In this document: positions 34,746 to 46,375 of the stretch, one piece after another | Numbering within the stretch: the stretch's first letter is position 1 | How the letters are laid out: each line of letters begins with the position of its first letter | NCBI GenBank assembly: GCA_003013855.2 | Contig: ML058343.1 | Coordinates: 1,674,001 to 1,738,000 of the forward strand | Length of the DNA: 64,000 nt | Origin: Liriodendron chinense | Taxonomy: Eukaryota; Streptophyta; Magnoliopsida; Magnoliales; Magnoliaceae | Direction of reading: 5' to 3' | Translations under genes and position numbers: made by a program | The notes under the pieces: generated by a model | What the model saw: only the letters and a program-made list of their open reading frames with translations | Database searches by the model: none | Told to the model about the DNA's origin: nothing

Positions 34746-36202
34746 ACCCACCCAGCCCATTTGTCTAACCAGAGTTTCTCTGGCTATTAATTTGATTCAC
34801 GCAATGGCCTCCCTGATGAGTAGAGATGCATTATTTGTTAGCCATTGTTTCTTTGTAGTAAAGTCCACACGATGAACGGCTGAGACCATGCACGTGTGCC
34901 ACATCGGCACCCCTTTGCATTTCTCAATCAAAATCTGTGGACTATGCAACCACAGCAAAATAAAAGAAGGGAACCAAATCCTGATGAAATGATCAGTAAA
35001 AATCATATAATATATGAAAGAGAAATAGAATTCATAGATGATGTTTCATAGCAAAAGACTACTTTCAATGGGGATCTCACTCCTTTTGTAAAAGGGAGAT
35101 TTACCAACTTTCTTGGATGATTCAAAAGCTATCCTTAGTCCTTACAGATTCCTTTAGAGTCCCATCAGAGCTTTCTTCCTTGGAAGTAGAGAAGCAGAAT
35201 TCTATATTATCACAGTAGAAGAATATGATCATGTACACCTCGTTGCAGGAAAGCTGTAAGTGCACCCTGGTGCTTTTAGACACACGAGCAGTCATATTGC
35301 CAATCTCAACCGTCTACTCGATCATGCCCGTCTTTGGGGACCACCAAGAGAAAATCACATTGCTTGGATGACCCTAAGCAGCTGACTTTTGTGTTAGCTG
35401 TTGTAATTGTCAGTTCCCTAAGCCACAGATGGGCTAATACTAGCAGACGATCGAATCCATTCCCTAGATTATCCAACGTGGGTGCATAATGACTAGTTGA
35501 CCTTTTTATCGTAAGCGATCTTGACTACCCATTTTGTAAAGCATTGATTAGGCAGAAATGATCCTCCAAGTGGTGTTCCACCGTTTACCATGGTAATTAA
35601 TGTAAACAAAAAGTGAAACTATTACAAATTCATTTACCTCTCTTACAATATTTACACTGGGCCTCGCATCCTCATGTTACGTTTATTGGCGGTAAAATCA
35701 TAATAATGACATTAATCTATTACTTCATTAGTAAAGTATCACATTCATACACTGATGTCATTTTCACGTACAAATTCCTTTACCTTTACTTAGCTTGAAA
35801 GTGGTCAAATCAAAATGATAACACTTTTCCTTTACATGAGGAGGTAATTGGTGAAACAAACAAAGCCTTAAGCTTTTAACTCCACATGGGTGGGCTTGAA
35901 CATTCCTCACATCAGTATCCCCAACAAGCAAAAAGGGTATGAATATCAAGGATGGAAGAGTTTATTCCCACATTTGCATTTCCATGAGAGGGGATAATAG
36001 CTTTCATCCTGTTCTTCTTCTGGCCATAGTGATGCAGTACGACTCCTTTGATGTGGAGGAACTACCAAAGCAGCCATGCAAGGGTTGCAACTCATGCACT
36101 TGTTTGTACACAAAGGAGGCCGTGAACCTATCACTTGCGAATTCTTTTGCTTGAAGTTCTCACTAGTGCTTGAGAAAACCAATCCAACTGCCATCAAAGT
36201 AG
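34746..36202. other. intergenic, nothing recognised
   Basis: Unstructured non-coding DNA with no open frame of credible composition. Confidence 0.4.
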
Positions 36203-36216
36203 AAAAAAAAAAAAAA

Positions 36217-36258
<42 letters not shown>
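36203..36258 (+). repeat. long poly(A) run
   Basis: About 55 A with single interruptions. It may be the tail of a retroposed sequence lying to its left (~35930-36200), but I recognise no family or target duplication. Confidence 0.7.
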
Positions 36259-36261
<3 letters not shown>

Positions 36262-37729
36262 AACAACAAGATAAAAGCTTAAAATAGAGCCCTTCTCCGA
36301 TACGATCTAATACAGTGCACTTGTTACATTGCTAGAAATAATCTTCTTCTTCTTCTTCTTCTTCTCTAACTTTTTCAATTATTATTTTAAAATTCTAGAA
36401 AGTTGTGAAAATGAATATAAGAATTTAAAAAAAAAAAGGATATTTAAAATCTAATTTAACATTTAAAGGGTCATAAAAATAGAGAAAATTAGATTTGAAA
36501 TGTATCATGGTACAAACTGATCCAAAGATATATTTTGGTACAGTCAGTATCACAATACATATCACCCAACAAATTTATCATGCACATTCCAATATGAACA
36601 TATTATGAAAGAGTGAATTGGTGTAAATTGAAGGCTTTAAAAGAGCAATAGGAAGACCCAAAAGGATGAAAGTAGGGGCATTCATGGTCCATGGTCTAAT
36701 TGAAGTTGGAGCCCTTGATAGAATGGAATGGAGAACAAGATTTGTAGTCAATCTCAATTAGCTGGATAAGGCTTAGATGATGATGATGATGAAAGGGAAA
36801 AACTAATAAAATTAAAATGGCGAGTGATTTCACATCCTTCTTTTCTGGATAAACAATCTCAATACCCTTGACTATAATAGTTCATTCATACCTTTAAATT
36901 TGTACACTGGTGTATACACTTAACTGAATAAAATCATCAAAGCTTTGGATGGGGTGTGTCATGAACCAAAATTACAGCTAACCAACATCCTAACTAATTG
37001 ATTTAGGATGGTCTAAATGAAAAATAGTCCATGGCCTAAATTCAACAACAACAAAAAAAAAAAGTCCATTAATAAGAAATCCAGATCTTCCAATCAATCT
37101 CATTCTGCAGTTGGGGCCTTTCTACAGGTTTCGACGTTTTAATTCGAGTTATATGTATGCCACATGTACAAATATTGTGTGCACGAGTATACACCATCAC
37201 AAACTGCCAAGTATCAAATAAACTCCCCATGTTTTCTATTTTTGCTACTGGAAAGTACAAAACTATATTTTTCTACTACCATAAGTAGGTAAAAGGGGTG
37301 CATGCATGAAAAAAACAGGGTGTCAATAGCATTTTTACAAAAGAGAGCTAACTCTTTCTACTCCCATGAGTGGCTAAATGGGGTGAATGCATCAACAAAA
37401 AGGACAGAAATAACAGAAATAATACTTTCTTTTTTGTAGTTCTATCAAGCTTAAAAACAAAAATAAAAAATACCCAAATGAAAACTTCATTTCTTATGGA
37501 AGATGGAGAGATTTCTACATTGAGGAATGTAATTTTTACCTGATATGAAGGGTAAAAATGTCAAGAAAAAGATGAGAATAACCATTGTAGTAGTTAGCCC
37601 GTTTGGGTGGTTTCTCTTTCTAGAGTAAGCCATAAAATCTCTAAGTTGGTGGTGTTTGGATGCTTTTAGAGGAGAAGTGAGAGATGGGAGGATGAAATAA
37701 GATTTTAAAGAAGTTGGGGTGCTTTGGAA
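36259..37729. other. intergenic, nothing recognised
   Basis: AT-rich DNA with a (CTT)n run at 36346-36365. The word 'ttctactcccatgagtggctaaatggggt' near 37355 resembles 'ttctactaccataagtaggtaaaaggggt' near 37272, a short local duplication. Confidence 0.4.
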
Positions 37730-38107
37730 ATGGTTTGCTAAGTCCACACGCGTGTGGAGTCCTGCCCATCTACATGCAATCAAAAGCTACAGTACGTGAC
37801 ATGTGTGAGATATCCAAACTTTACATTAGGTGGGCCACACTAGTTAGATCTTCTTGGCCTTCCTGGCCCTTCAACTCCTCAGATTCTCCATGGTGTACAA
37901 AATAAGTGGACGGCTATAAAGAGATGTGCTAATGGTAAGTTTATTTTGCACACTGTTGCAAAGCTGGAATTGGAAGGGCCTGGTTTTTATGCATGGATAT
38001 ATAAAATGTGTGGACCAACTAATAGAAAGGTGGGATCTTGAACACGTGTGACATATTGGCACGTGTAGATGGGCAGGGCCATGCATGTGTGTGGGCTTAT
38101 GAAACCT
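37730..38107. mobile_element. MITE with ~45-bp imperfect inverted ends
   Basis: Left GGTTTGCTAAGTCCACAC...CTGCCCATCTACATGC pairs with inverted right GGTTTCATAAGCCCACAC...CTGCCCATCTACACGTGC. The element is ~378 bp and non-coding. The target duplication is unclear. Confidence 0.65.
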
Positions 38108-38258
38108 CTTATTTGAATAGGAAAAGGGCTGTGATGGGAAGAATTGAAACAAAGAGTGATGGAGCTGTTGCCTGTTAAAGAGATATTCTTCTAGTACTGC
38201 TCTTAATTAATCTGATGGATAGGGTGATAGTTTACCACTATTTTTTTTTTTTTTTTTT

Positions 38259-38612
38259 GCATGGCCCACTTTGGATGGAGCATAAACCAAAAATCACACT
38301 ATAAAATCATGTTTATAACCTGAATGGAATCATCAAATGCAAGGTTGAAGAGTAAAATGGTCTACATCCCTAATTCAATTAGTGCAATCAGAGGGCTAAG
38401 ATTGTTGGATTAGTGTCATGGCATACATGTATGTCAATCCAAACCGTCCGAATTGCACGGCCCACTTTGGATGGAGCATAAACCGAGAATCGCACTATAA
38501 AGTATTTATAACCTGAATGGAATCATCAAATGCACGGTTGAAAAGTGAAATGGTCAGCATCCCAAATTCAATGAGTGCAATAGAGGGCTGAGATTGTTGG
38601 ATTAGCGGCAAT
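38259..38612. repeat. 196-bp tandem duplication
   Basis: Copy 1 begins GCATGGCCCACTTTGG at 38259 and copy 2 GCACGGCCCACTTTGG at 38455. They share 'ataacctgaatggaatcatcaaatgca' and 'attgttggattag'. Copy 2 is shorter by small deletions and ends near 38612. Confidence 0.85.
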
Positions 38613-38663
38613 TTCTAGCAGGCTGGAAATTTAGATGGATTGCCTGCGATAGGAAGCAAGCTA

Positions 38664-39017
38664 GGGCTCACCATGATGTTTGTGAGAAATCCACTTCATC
38701 CATCCATTTTATCATGTCATGTCATCCCAAAAAATTAGACGAATCCAAAATCAGTCATGCACATGGTAATAAACGGTGAGGATTATGCATCTACTTTGAA
38801 ACATTCTTTGGGCCATAAAAGTTTTGAATTAAGTTAATAATTTTTATGTTTTCAGATCATCCCATAAGAATGACCTCATGAAAGGTATGGATGACATATA
38901 AACATCATTGCAGGCCACAGTAGGTATTTTTCTACTTGAGTTTTTGGTTTGCCTCATTTCTTGCTAATGTTCTGACATGATCTGGAGTTTATTTCTCACA
39001 AACATCATAGTGGCCCC
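38664..39017. mobile_element. foldback MITE
   Basis: Left arm CACCATGATGTTTGTGAGAAATCCA mirrors the right arm ...TTCTCACAAACATCATAGTGGCCCC. Internal words (CATCCATTTTATCATG / CATGATCTGGAG; 'gttttgaatt' near the centre) continue the palindrome. Confidence 0.75.
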
Positions 39018-39101
39018 AGCTAAGTCTCCTATTGCATGAATGGCCTAGATTTTTGTGCATGTATAGATATGATGGGACACGGATTGCAAGGGAAGGCTTT
39101 T

Positions 39102-39498
39102 CCATGTGTGATGTTTGTGCGAAATCCACTCATCCATCCGCATTGCCAGATCATGTTACATATGCACCCAAAATGAGTTAGATCCAAAACTCAAGTGAAC
39201 CGGACGACAAGAAACAATGAGGATTGAAACAGTTGTGGACCATAGAAGTTTTGAATCAGGATAATAATTTTGCAATTTTAGCTTATCCAAATAGAAATGA
39301 CCTTGTGAACAGTACGGAAGGCACATAAACATCACAATAAACCCAGGGAGGCTTCAACGGTAGGCATTTCCCTGCCCACCTTTTCCTATCGTCCAACCCA
39401 CTTGAGTTTTGGATCTGTCTCATTTTTTGGCCTGTCTTAACATGATCTAACAAAATGAATGGACAGGGTGAATTTATCACAAACATCACGGTGGGCCC
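39102..39498. mobile_element. foldback MITE, second tandem copy
   Basis: Left GATGTTTGTGCGAAATCCACTCATCCATCC...CAGATCATGTTA mirrors right TAACATGATCTAACAAAATGAATGGACAG...ATCACAAACATCACGGTGGGCCC. Pairing is good over ~55 bp. It continues inward at AAAACTCAAGTG / CACTTGAGTTTT. Confidence 0.8.
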
Positions 39499-40067
39499 TA
39501 GATAGCTCCGGCAATCCGTGTACAATTTGGATGGCTTGGATTTTCGTGCATGTATAGACGATGAATGAGACACCACAGTTTAGAAGTGGTGGCGAACTAT
39601 CAACTCAGTTTATTTTTATTCCACTAGTCCTAATAGAAAAATATATTGTTGGGAATTGGTACACTTCACTTCTAGTTTTTTGTGAATGACTGAGGTGACT
39701 TTAGATTCTTGGCTTGACTGAAATGAGAGAAGAATTAATACTCTGGAAGACCATCATCATCCATACGCATGGACAAGTGTCCAGCCAAGTGGTGCCACCT
39801 GTATCAAGGAGATCTTTTCAATCTAGGATCAAATGACCATGGATTCATAAATCGACGGTCCTAACAATGTGATCATTGACATTCCAGGTGACTTGTGATG
39901 TAGTCTGTTTGTACTAGTGGGGCACATCTCATCAACGGTCTGGATCATCAAAACATGGACCCCACAAGAAAGACTCAAGGCCTGCCAAGTGCCAAGAGAC
40001 CTGGAAAAGAGGACCGGAATAGTCTACACCACCTGTTTTATGCAATAGCTAAAACACCCAAGCTATT
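39499..40067. other. intergenic, nothing recognised
   Basis: No supported feature. The 70 bp after each foldback MITE (39018-39085 and 39499-39565) share 'ggcctagattttYgtgcatgtatagaYatgatg', showing that the MITE and its right flank were duplicated together. Confidence 0.45.
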
Positions 40068-40463
40068 GGGGCCCACCATGTTGCGTATGTGAAATCCACT
40101 CCGTCCATCTGGTGATATGATAGCCGTAGATACAAGATTAGCCTAATGAAACAGTCACATGGGCTGCGGCAGTGGAAGCAATGTAAAATTGACGAGTCTC
40201 TCTGAGTACAGGCTGAGTCAAGCTTAGTACTGAGTTTCTCAGAGACTCAGCTCAAAATCTCACCAAGTCAAGTTGACACAGAGCCGAGTTTTGAGTCGAG
40301 TCAGCCAGTTTTAGAACTATGGGCACAGACATATGGTTGGCGTCCCATCTCCATCGTTCCCTGTAGTATGGCTCACCTGATTTGTGGATCTGGCTGATTT
40401 TTGTACCCAGGGCATAGCATTGAGGAGCAGGACTGGCTTTCACATATACAGCATGGTAGGCCC
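40068..40463. mobile_element. foldback MITE with nested insertion
   Basis: Left GGGCCCACCATGTTGCGTATGTGAAATCCA mirrors right TGGCTTTCACATATACAGCATGGTAGGCCC. A 'gagtcgag/ctcagctc'-rich segment at ~40190-40325 breaks the palindrome and looks inserted; similar wording occurs at 32280-32345 in CIPK8 intron 13. Confidence 0.7.
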
Positions 40464-40566
40464 AGGGCTGTCAAAGGGCCGGACCTGACGTTGGCTTTGG
40501 CCACGATTTTGAACTATTCCATGTTTTGATTTTGCCTGCCCAAGCCCGGCCCATTGACAGCACTAG
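40464..40566. mobile_element. 103-bp MITE of the 'AGGGCTG' family
   Basis: AGGGCTGTCAAAGGGCCGG at the left mirrors CCGGCCCATTGACAGCACT at the right (19-bp arms, two mismatches). It abuts the foldback element directly. Confidence 0.75.
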
Positions 40567-41062
40567 GTGAGCCAAGGATGTTGGTGTTTATCTTCGGATC
40601 CTGGCTCTGAAAAAACTGTCAGCCTCACCTTAGTCCTCTACATGGTCGTATATGGTAATGAAACGGTCATCTGGTGGGCCCCACTACTAATGGTCCATGG
40701 TGTCATTATGGGCTCGGGTTTACGTCCACCGTGTTGGACCCGTCTGAAAATGGGGTCAAATCAATTACCTAATAGGGTACTCAATTTTAATATTTATTAA
40801 GTGTCATACGTTTTAAAACTTGAGACCAAACCTTTTGGGTCCCAAGACTCAACACTTTACTTGAGCCCTATGGATTTGAGTTTGATGCCTTAAAATTGAA
40901 TATGGTACCTAATTAAAATCTGCTAATACGGAACATGACCTCCTTTGATGGGCATGGGTGCACCAGTGTCCAACCCAACCCATTAATAGTCCTAGCCATG
41001 AACAAGGTGCCTACTAGTCATTAAACTACGGACCATGGAATGAGGAAAAAATACAAATTGTT

Positions 41063-41577
41063 GAATCCCAACAGATAAATAAAATAAATAAAGCTAGGGT
41101 AAAGAAATAACACTAATATATGATGTTAGTGTTGCAATTCAATTCATCAAAAGTTTTTTAAGTTATAAGTTTAAGGTGAAAGTAACTTACAGATAATTTT
41201 GAAGTTGGTAGTTACAGGTAAGTTGGTTTTTGATAATTTTGAAACTGTAAGTTACAGTTAAGTTGGTTTTTGTGTTTGGATAATATGTAGATTAGTTACA
41301 AATAAGAAACTGTATATTTACACCATGCAAAGCTTAGAGTAGGAAATCGTTTTAAAATTGGATTAACACATAATAAAGCTTGGCACAAAGTATGCCATTT
41401 TGCTAAGCTTCATCTAGATGAGTAGTTGAACTAATTTTTAGACTAAACTAATCATCGTGTGGGTAATAGAAGTGTGCTCACGCATTCAAAATACCTATAG
41501 TGACCCCTCTAGTGGCTTGTGCTGAAAAAGCTCTATGGGCCCACCATAATGATTAGGTCACTTTCCTCTATGCTTGA

Positions 41578-41612
<35 letters not shown>

Positions 41613-42800
41613 ACATCTAGGCCGCCAACTAGCTGGTGGTTCCTTCAACGGCTGCCTTAGTTTCTTTCGAAGAGCATCAAGGAACCTTTATTGCATCTCT
41701 GGCCTCTTTGAGTCCTTCAATGAGCGTGCAGCTGCGTTTTCCCTTCATTTTTCAAATTCAAAAAAGGATTTGTTAGTCTATAATAAAGTTCTTTGTAAGT
41801 GAAAATATAGCTCTTTGCTCAATAACCTTTTTTCGTAGATTTGCGTGAACTTAGTTATAAATTAAAAATAATTTAGCTGTAAAATTCCTCCCCCAAACAC
41901 CACCTGTAAATAACTTATAGATAAGTTACATTTTTACAAAAGTCTCAAGCATCCAAACGACCCCTAATATTGCCAAGTACATCCAATCAAATCCAGGAGA
42001 ACATATCTTCCACTCTCCGTTTAATTGAAGCAAAGCACACAAGAGGTGTAGAACGGGCAAAATGCCTTCTAGATGGGTTACCCACTACCCATTACAAGGA
42101 TGTCCGCAATAAGTGCCCTTTTAAAAGATTTGAAAAAATAAAAATAAAAAATAAAATAGCTAGCTGCAAGTCCAAGCATAAAAGCCAATATCATATGGTG
42201 CCCAGATAAGCCTTTGTCGACCTCATTTATCTTAAAGTTGTTCTCCCAATGATTTTGGGTCAGCTTTTAAATGGTAGATAATTAAAAAGCTTTAGGACCA
42301 GCCGCCCATGGGCATCAACCTTCCTCTTTGCCTGCATTAGTAAAAATCATTAAATCCCTACTGATAAAAATAAATTAAAAAAACTGGGGTAAACAAATAA
42401 CACTCTTAACATATGGTGTCGGTGTTGAGTCAATTCACCAAAATCTCTAATATTGCTAAGTACATCAAATCAAATCCAGGCGAACATATCTTTCACTCTC
42501 CCCAATATTTTGAAGTTAAAAGATACAAAGATGTAGAATGGGCTAAATGCCCTCTAGATGGGTTACCCAACACCCATTACAAGTATTCCACAGTTAAGTA
42601 CCACTCTAAAAGATTTAAAAAAAAAAAAAAAAAACTTGTAGCAAGTCCAAGCATAAAAAACCAACATCATATGGTGCCTGAATAAGCCATCGTTGTCGTC
42701 ATCATCTTAAGCTGTTCTCCCAATGATTTTGCGTCAGCTTGTAAATGTTAAATCAGCAAAAGACACCTGCCCAAGGGGCATCAGTCTTCCTCTTTGCCTG
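41063..42800. repeat. tandem duplication with an insertion in the first copy
   Basis: Copy A (41063-41160 plus 41966-42340) and copy B (42352-42800) share 'ggtaaaSaaataacact', 'ccaRtcaaatccagg', 'ctagatgggttaccca', 'agtccaagcataaaa', 'tctcccaatgattttg' and 'cctctttgcctgcatt'. Both copies can be read for about 450 bp. Copy A is interrupted by ~805 bp (41161-41965). No coding function is evident. Confidence 0.85.
41161..41965. mobile_element. MITE-like insertion in copy A
   Basis: It is absent from copy B. Its right end 'gcatccaaacgacccctaa' is typical of a PIF/Harbinger-like terminus. Inner arms 'taagttataagtttaag...gtaacttacag' and 'ctgtaaataacttatagataagttac' are inverted. The extreme left terminus is lost. 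It contains a (GA)n run at 41581-41611. Confidence 0.55.
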
Positions 42801-43067
42801 CATTTGAGACCTAGCTCTATGGCAAAGGCTCACATAATAAGCAAACTACCATAACTAACCTGAATGACAGAGAAATTCATTCAAGGTCGGAATTCCAAGA
42901 ATATTCTGTAACCAAAGCTCCAACAAGATCATAGTCAGCTTTAGTTTGTGTTGCTGACAAAGCACATAGAGATTGACTGTTACTTTCTAAATGACCGCTT
43001 GCATTATTTGTGCTCCGAGTTTTTGAAAATGAATGTGACGTTGTGATTTTGCTTCAGTTTCAAAATT
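42801..43067 (-). other. presumed 3' region of the PPR gene
   Basis: No coding sequence. It lies directly downstream of the PPR stop codon on the minus strand; the polyadenylation site is not determined. Confidence 0.4.
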
Positions 43068-44687
43068 TCATTCTTCTTCATTTGATCCTGAAGAAACCTC
43101 ATCTCTTTTCTTGGGCCGAGCTGGAGATGAGATCATTGCTTCTGATAGCTCTTGGATTGAGCACGAAGTGCTTTGCCGCATTTTATCTGCAAGTATGTAA
43201 ACCCTCTCACGCAATCCAGACTGCAAGAGACAGTCCCTCAACAAGTTGCAAGTGCAATGATAAGGCGGTATCCCTTCATCGACCATCATCTCAAAGTATT
43301 TGCACGCATCCTCAATCCTACCCTTCTTCTTACAGAGACCATGAATCATGACAGAGTATGTTGTAACAGATGGGTAAAAGCCCGTCTCCCCCATACCATC
43401 CCAAACTTCCATCGCCCGGTCCATCCGTCCCACTTCAATCAGCATTTTCAAAACCATATTATAAGTATGCCGGTCCGGCAGGCAACAAACTTTCTTCATC
43501 CTATGAAGAAGCCTCAGTGCCTTACTGACCTCACAAAGATGGCAATGAGCGGCTAGAATTGCATTGTAGCTCCATACATCAGGGTTTGCCCCTCTTTCAA
43601 TCATTTCATCCAAAAGCTGGTACGCGTCGTCAATCCCTTCGTTCTTACACAGCAGTTTAATGATGCAATTGTAAGTAAACACATTCAGCACCAACTCATA
43701 CCTTCTCATCCGATCTAAGAACCCTAAAGCTGAATGAAGATCATTTGCCTCACAAGCAGCATGGATAAAAGCAGCATAGGAACAAGCATTTGGCTTAAGC
43801 CCGTGAGAACCCATCTGACTGAACCGCAGACTTGCCTCATCAACCTTGCCCCCTCGGCATAATGCTGACAACAACATGTTATAAGCAACCACATCAACCG
43901 CACATCCCTGTTCCAGCATTTCATCGAACACCTTCACTGCTTCCTCCGTATTCCTGCAATCACCCCATCCCTTCATCAATATGCTGTAAGTCTTCGGCCC
44001 CACATCAAATTCAGACTTCACCCGCTGGAAGAACTCCTGCGCATGGCCCACATGATTGCTCCGGCATAGAAACGAAATCAACCGATCAACATCGTCGACG
44101 CTTGGTTTGAGGCCAAACTCTCCCATCTTCCCGAAAGCTTGAATGGCATCCACCGGCAGATCTGCTCGGCAGTAAGCCCGGAAGATCACCCAGAAAATCT
44201 CTGGCCTGATTTCAACACCCCCATCTCTCATCTCCGAAAGAATGTCCCAGATCAAAGGGAATTGCTTGCAGCTGCCCAAGATATCGACAAGGACATGGTA
44301 ACTCTCTCGACAGTGGGAGAAGCCCGGCAATTTCCGGGCCCACAGGAAGAATCGGTGGGCAGAAACCCCGAGGTTCCGGCAGCGTTTCAGCACCTGTTTG
44401 ACGGAATCGGTGTTGATTTTGGGGGAAAAAGAAGCGAGAGCAGATTCGATATCATGGTGGGGGCTGCGGTAATCGCTCAGGACTCTACAGATTTCATTCA
44501 CGTCATCTGAGATTGAATTGGGACGATCCAGCACGGCGGTTTGAGAGGAGAGTCTGTAAATTGAAGAAAGAAGGGTGGTAGAGATGAGATTTTCTGGGAT
44601 TATGTAGATGGGAGAGCGAAGGGGCTGTTGGAGAAGATGGTGGAGGGTTCTTCTTTGGCAGGGGGAGAAGAACGCTCTAGCGGCCAT
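43068..44687 (-). CDS. P-class pentatricopeptide repeat protein (At1g52640-like)
   Basis: An intronless 539-residue protein. PPR proteins bind single-stranded RNA in organelles, roughly one base per repeat, and act in RNA stability, splicing or translation. The N-terminus (MAARAFF...RRTLHHLL, Arg-rich and almost free of acidic residues) looks like a mitochondrial targeting peptide. About ten tandem ~35-residue motifs run from ~128 to ~477; clear starts are TYSILMKGW (233), VAYNMLLSALC (267), FTYNCIIKLLC (337), WSYNAILAAHC (372), HTYNMVLKML (407) and TTYSVMIHGLC (442). No E, DYW or SMR extension is present; the tail is short, basic then acidic. Segments VKQVLKRCRNLG, AHRFFLWAR, KTYSILMKGW, PDRHTYNMVLKML and YFEMMVDEGIPPY agree with Arabidopsis At1g52640 (recalled), whose target I do not know. 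The ATG at 44687 gives a plausible presequence. Confidence 0.93.
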   Translation of the reverse strand: MAARAFFSPCQRRTLHHLLQQPLRSPIYIIPENLISTTLLSSIYRLSSQTAVLDRPNSISDDVNEICRVLSDYRSPHHDIESALASFSPKINTDSVKQVLKRCRNLGVSAHRFFLWARKLPGFSHCRESYHVLVDILGSCKQFPLIWDILSEMRDGGVEIRPEIFWVIFRAYCRADLPVDAIQAFGKMGEFGLKPSVDDVDRLISFLCRSNHVGHAQEFFQRVKSEFDVGPKTYSILMKGWGDCRNTEEAVKVFDEMLEQGCAVDVVAYNMLLSALCRGGKVDEASLRFSQMGSHGLKPNACSYAAFIHAACEANDLHSALGFLDRMRRYELVLNVFTYNCIIKLLCKNEGIDDAYQLLDEMIERGANPDVWSYNAILAAHCHLCEVSKALRLLHRMKKVCCLPDRHTYNMVLKMLIEVGRMDRAMEVWDGMGETGFYPSVTTYSVMIHGLCKKKGRIEDACKYFEMMVDEGIPPYHCTCNLLRDCLLQSGLRERVYILADKMRQSTSCSIQELSEAMISSPARPKKRDEVSSGSNEEE

Positions 44688-45600
44688 TCAGGGGGTCTAT
44701 TACTTGCGCTGTGGTATGCCTTCATGGCCTTAACCCACGCATAGTTTTGGATTGGATTCTTCTCCGTAAGAGAGCTGGGGGTGAATGAAACTGGAAAACG
44801 CGGGAAAGGCTGATGATGTGAGAATTGAGTACATGCGGGAGTGATCTGAGCCGCACATTTGGTAATTGACAATGTTAATGCCAATGGACCATGGATAACC
44901 ATGGCCATCCAGTCACCTTTTATTGTTTTCCTCCCATAAACAGTTATTTATACGTTCATCTGCATCAAATGGCTGAGATACTCAACCAAGTGTAGGTCCC
45001 ATTGCTTTTTGGGATATATGCCCCAATACTTGGTATCCTCCCAAATCAACGGTTTCATACTCCGCCCGATTTTATTTTTCTTTTCTTTCTTTCTTTCTTT
45101 CTTTCTTTTTTTTTTTTTTTGAGAAGAAAAATAATGACTTGTGGCATCGGCCTGTGCTTAAAACGTGAATACAAACCCTGCATTGAATTTTCGTCCTGCC
45201 ATACGTTTTGACAATTGCACGAGATATCATGATATTTCTTGATATTTGGAGCAACCAAACATACCAAATATTACAATTTCCTCGTGGGACCTGGGAACAT
45301 CAGTGTATATTGTCATCTCCACTGATTGAACTGGCATGTTTGAAATCCGATTCACTCGTCCATCCAAACGCGCTACCTACTGCAATTATTTTTCTACTTT
45401 TCCTTGTCATGGATGACACAAGGACACATCACTTTCTCCCCTCGTGATTAAAATAAAAAATGAACATAAACAAATCACACAACTTGATCCACTAAGCATC
45501 CAGATGCAAATGCCAAAGGAAGAAATAAGAAAAGCATTCAACAGATCCACCACATCATGATGGTGGAGAATAATATAATCCATCCATGGAAAAATAGAGA
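44688..45600. other. intergenic region holding the PPR promoter
   Basis: No further gene. A (CTTT)n/poly(T) tract lies at 45078-45120. The open frame antisense-adjacent to the PPR start (44600-44908) is leader or promoter DNA, not a gene. Confidence 0.45.
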
Positions 45601-45609
45601 GAGTAATAC

Positions 45610-46375
45610 AATCACACAATGCTGATATTCATATATGAAAAGTTGCATGGTACAGTTACAAAGAGGCACCTGCTAAAAAACTAGGGCTTGGCGAAAAAAA
45701 CAATCCCTCATCCAACATACGAACAGGGGATGTCATGGCAGACCCAAAAGAACAAGCCGCCATTGCCTAAGCCCATGAGCACATCTCAGGCACCGATGAT
45801 AAAACTGCCAAAAGCAACCAAACATGACAATACCCAGCAAAGACGTCAAACAAGGTTCCAACACCTGAAAACAACAAGATGACTCAGATGGACTCAAGAC
45901 TGAAAAGCTTAAAACCAACACACACTGGCATGGGCCAATATGAGGCTTGGCTAAAACACTGGGCAACCCAACGACACCCGACAGAAAAAAAGATGATAAG
46001 ATCGAAACCCTAAGGGAACCAGGACTCGGTAGCTGTATTCTCAAGAACAAATGGCCATGAAAGGGAACTCCCCACAATCGGGGGAGGCAAACAGTGGAAA
46101 CAGGCTTTCGTAAAATATGGAAAGCCTGCAAAAAAGGAGGGGAGAGGCCAAAGTCCCTGGAAAACAACCTAGTCCTGGGAGAAAAAGGGATGCGAAAGCC
46201 CATTGCTGATATGGGTCTAAAAAACCTAACTGGAGTACTACTACCCCCAATAAGCTGACTGACTGACTGTATGATGTTTTAATGCTACTACTGTCATCAA
46301 CCTTCAACTGCCTTCCAAAGCTGTCTTTGTTTTCCTCCTCCTACCTGTTGAAGGCGTTCTAGTTTCCTTTCCTGA
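45610..46375 (-). promoter_or_regulatory. EBF 3' untranslated region with U-runs
   Basis: Downstream of the EBF stop, the transcribed strand has at least five runs of six or seven U (A-runs on the given strand at 46219-46224, 46130-46135, 45985-45991, 45694-45700 and 45675-45680). In Arabidopsis, the long EBF1/EBF2 3' UTRs carry poly-U elements through which EIN2 represses EBF translation in the presence of ethylene. The length (~700-770 nt) and U-runs match that pattern. The exact polyadenylation site is unknown. Confidence 0.6.

Noticed and set aside
43010..44510. Plus-strand open frames over the PPR gene
   Set aside because: Shadows of the intronless PPR coding sequence.
44600..44908. 102-codon minus-strand frame overlapping the PPR start
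   Set aside because: Different frame from the PPR protein and no similarity to a known family; treated as leader or promoter.
45002..45267. Short frames near the (CTTT)n tract
   Set aside because: Low-complexity Phe/Lys translations of a simple repeat.
45733..46307. Minus-strand frames of 156 and 88 codons
   Set aside because: They lie in the EBF 3' region; U-rich sequence gives a Phe/Leu/Ser-biased translation without motifs.
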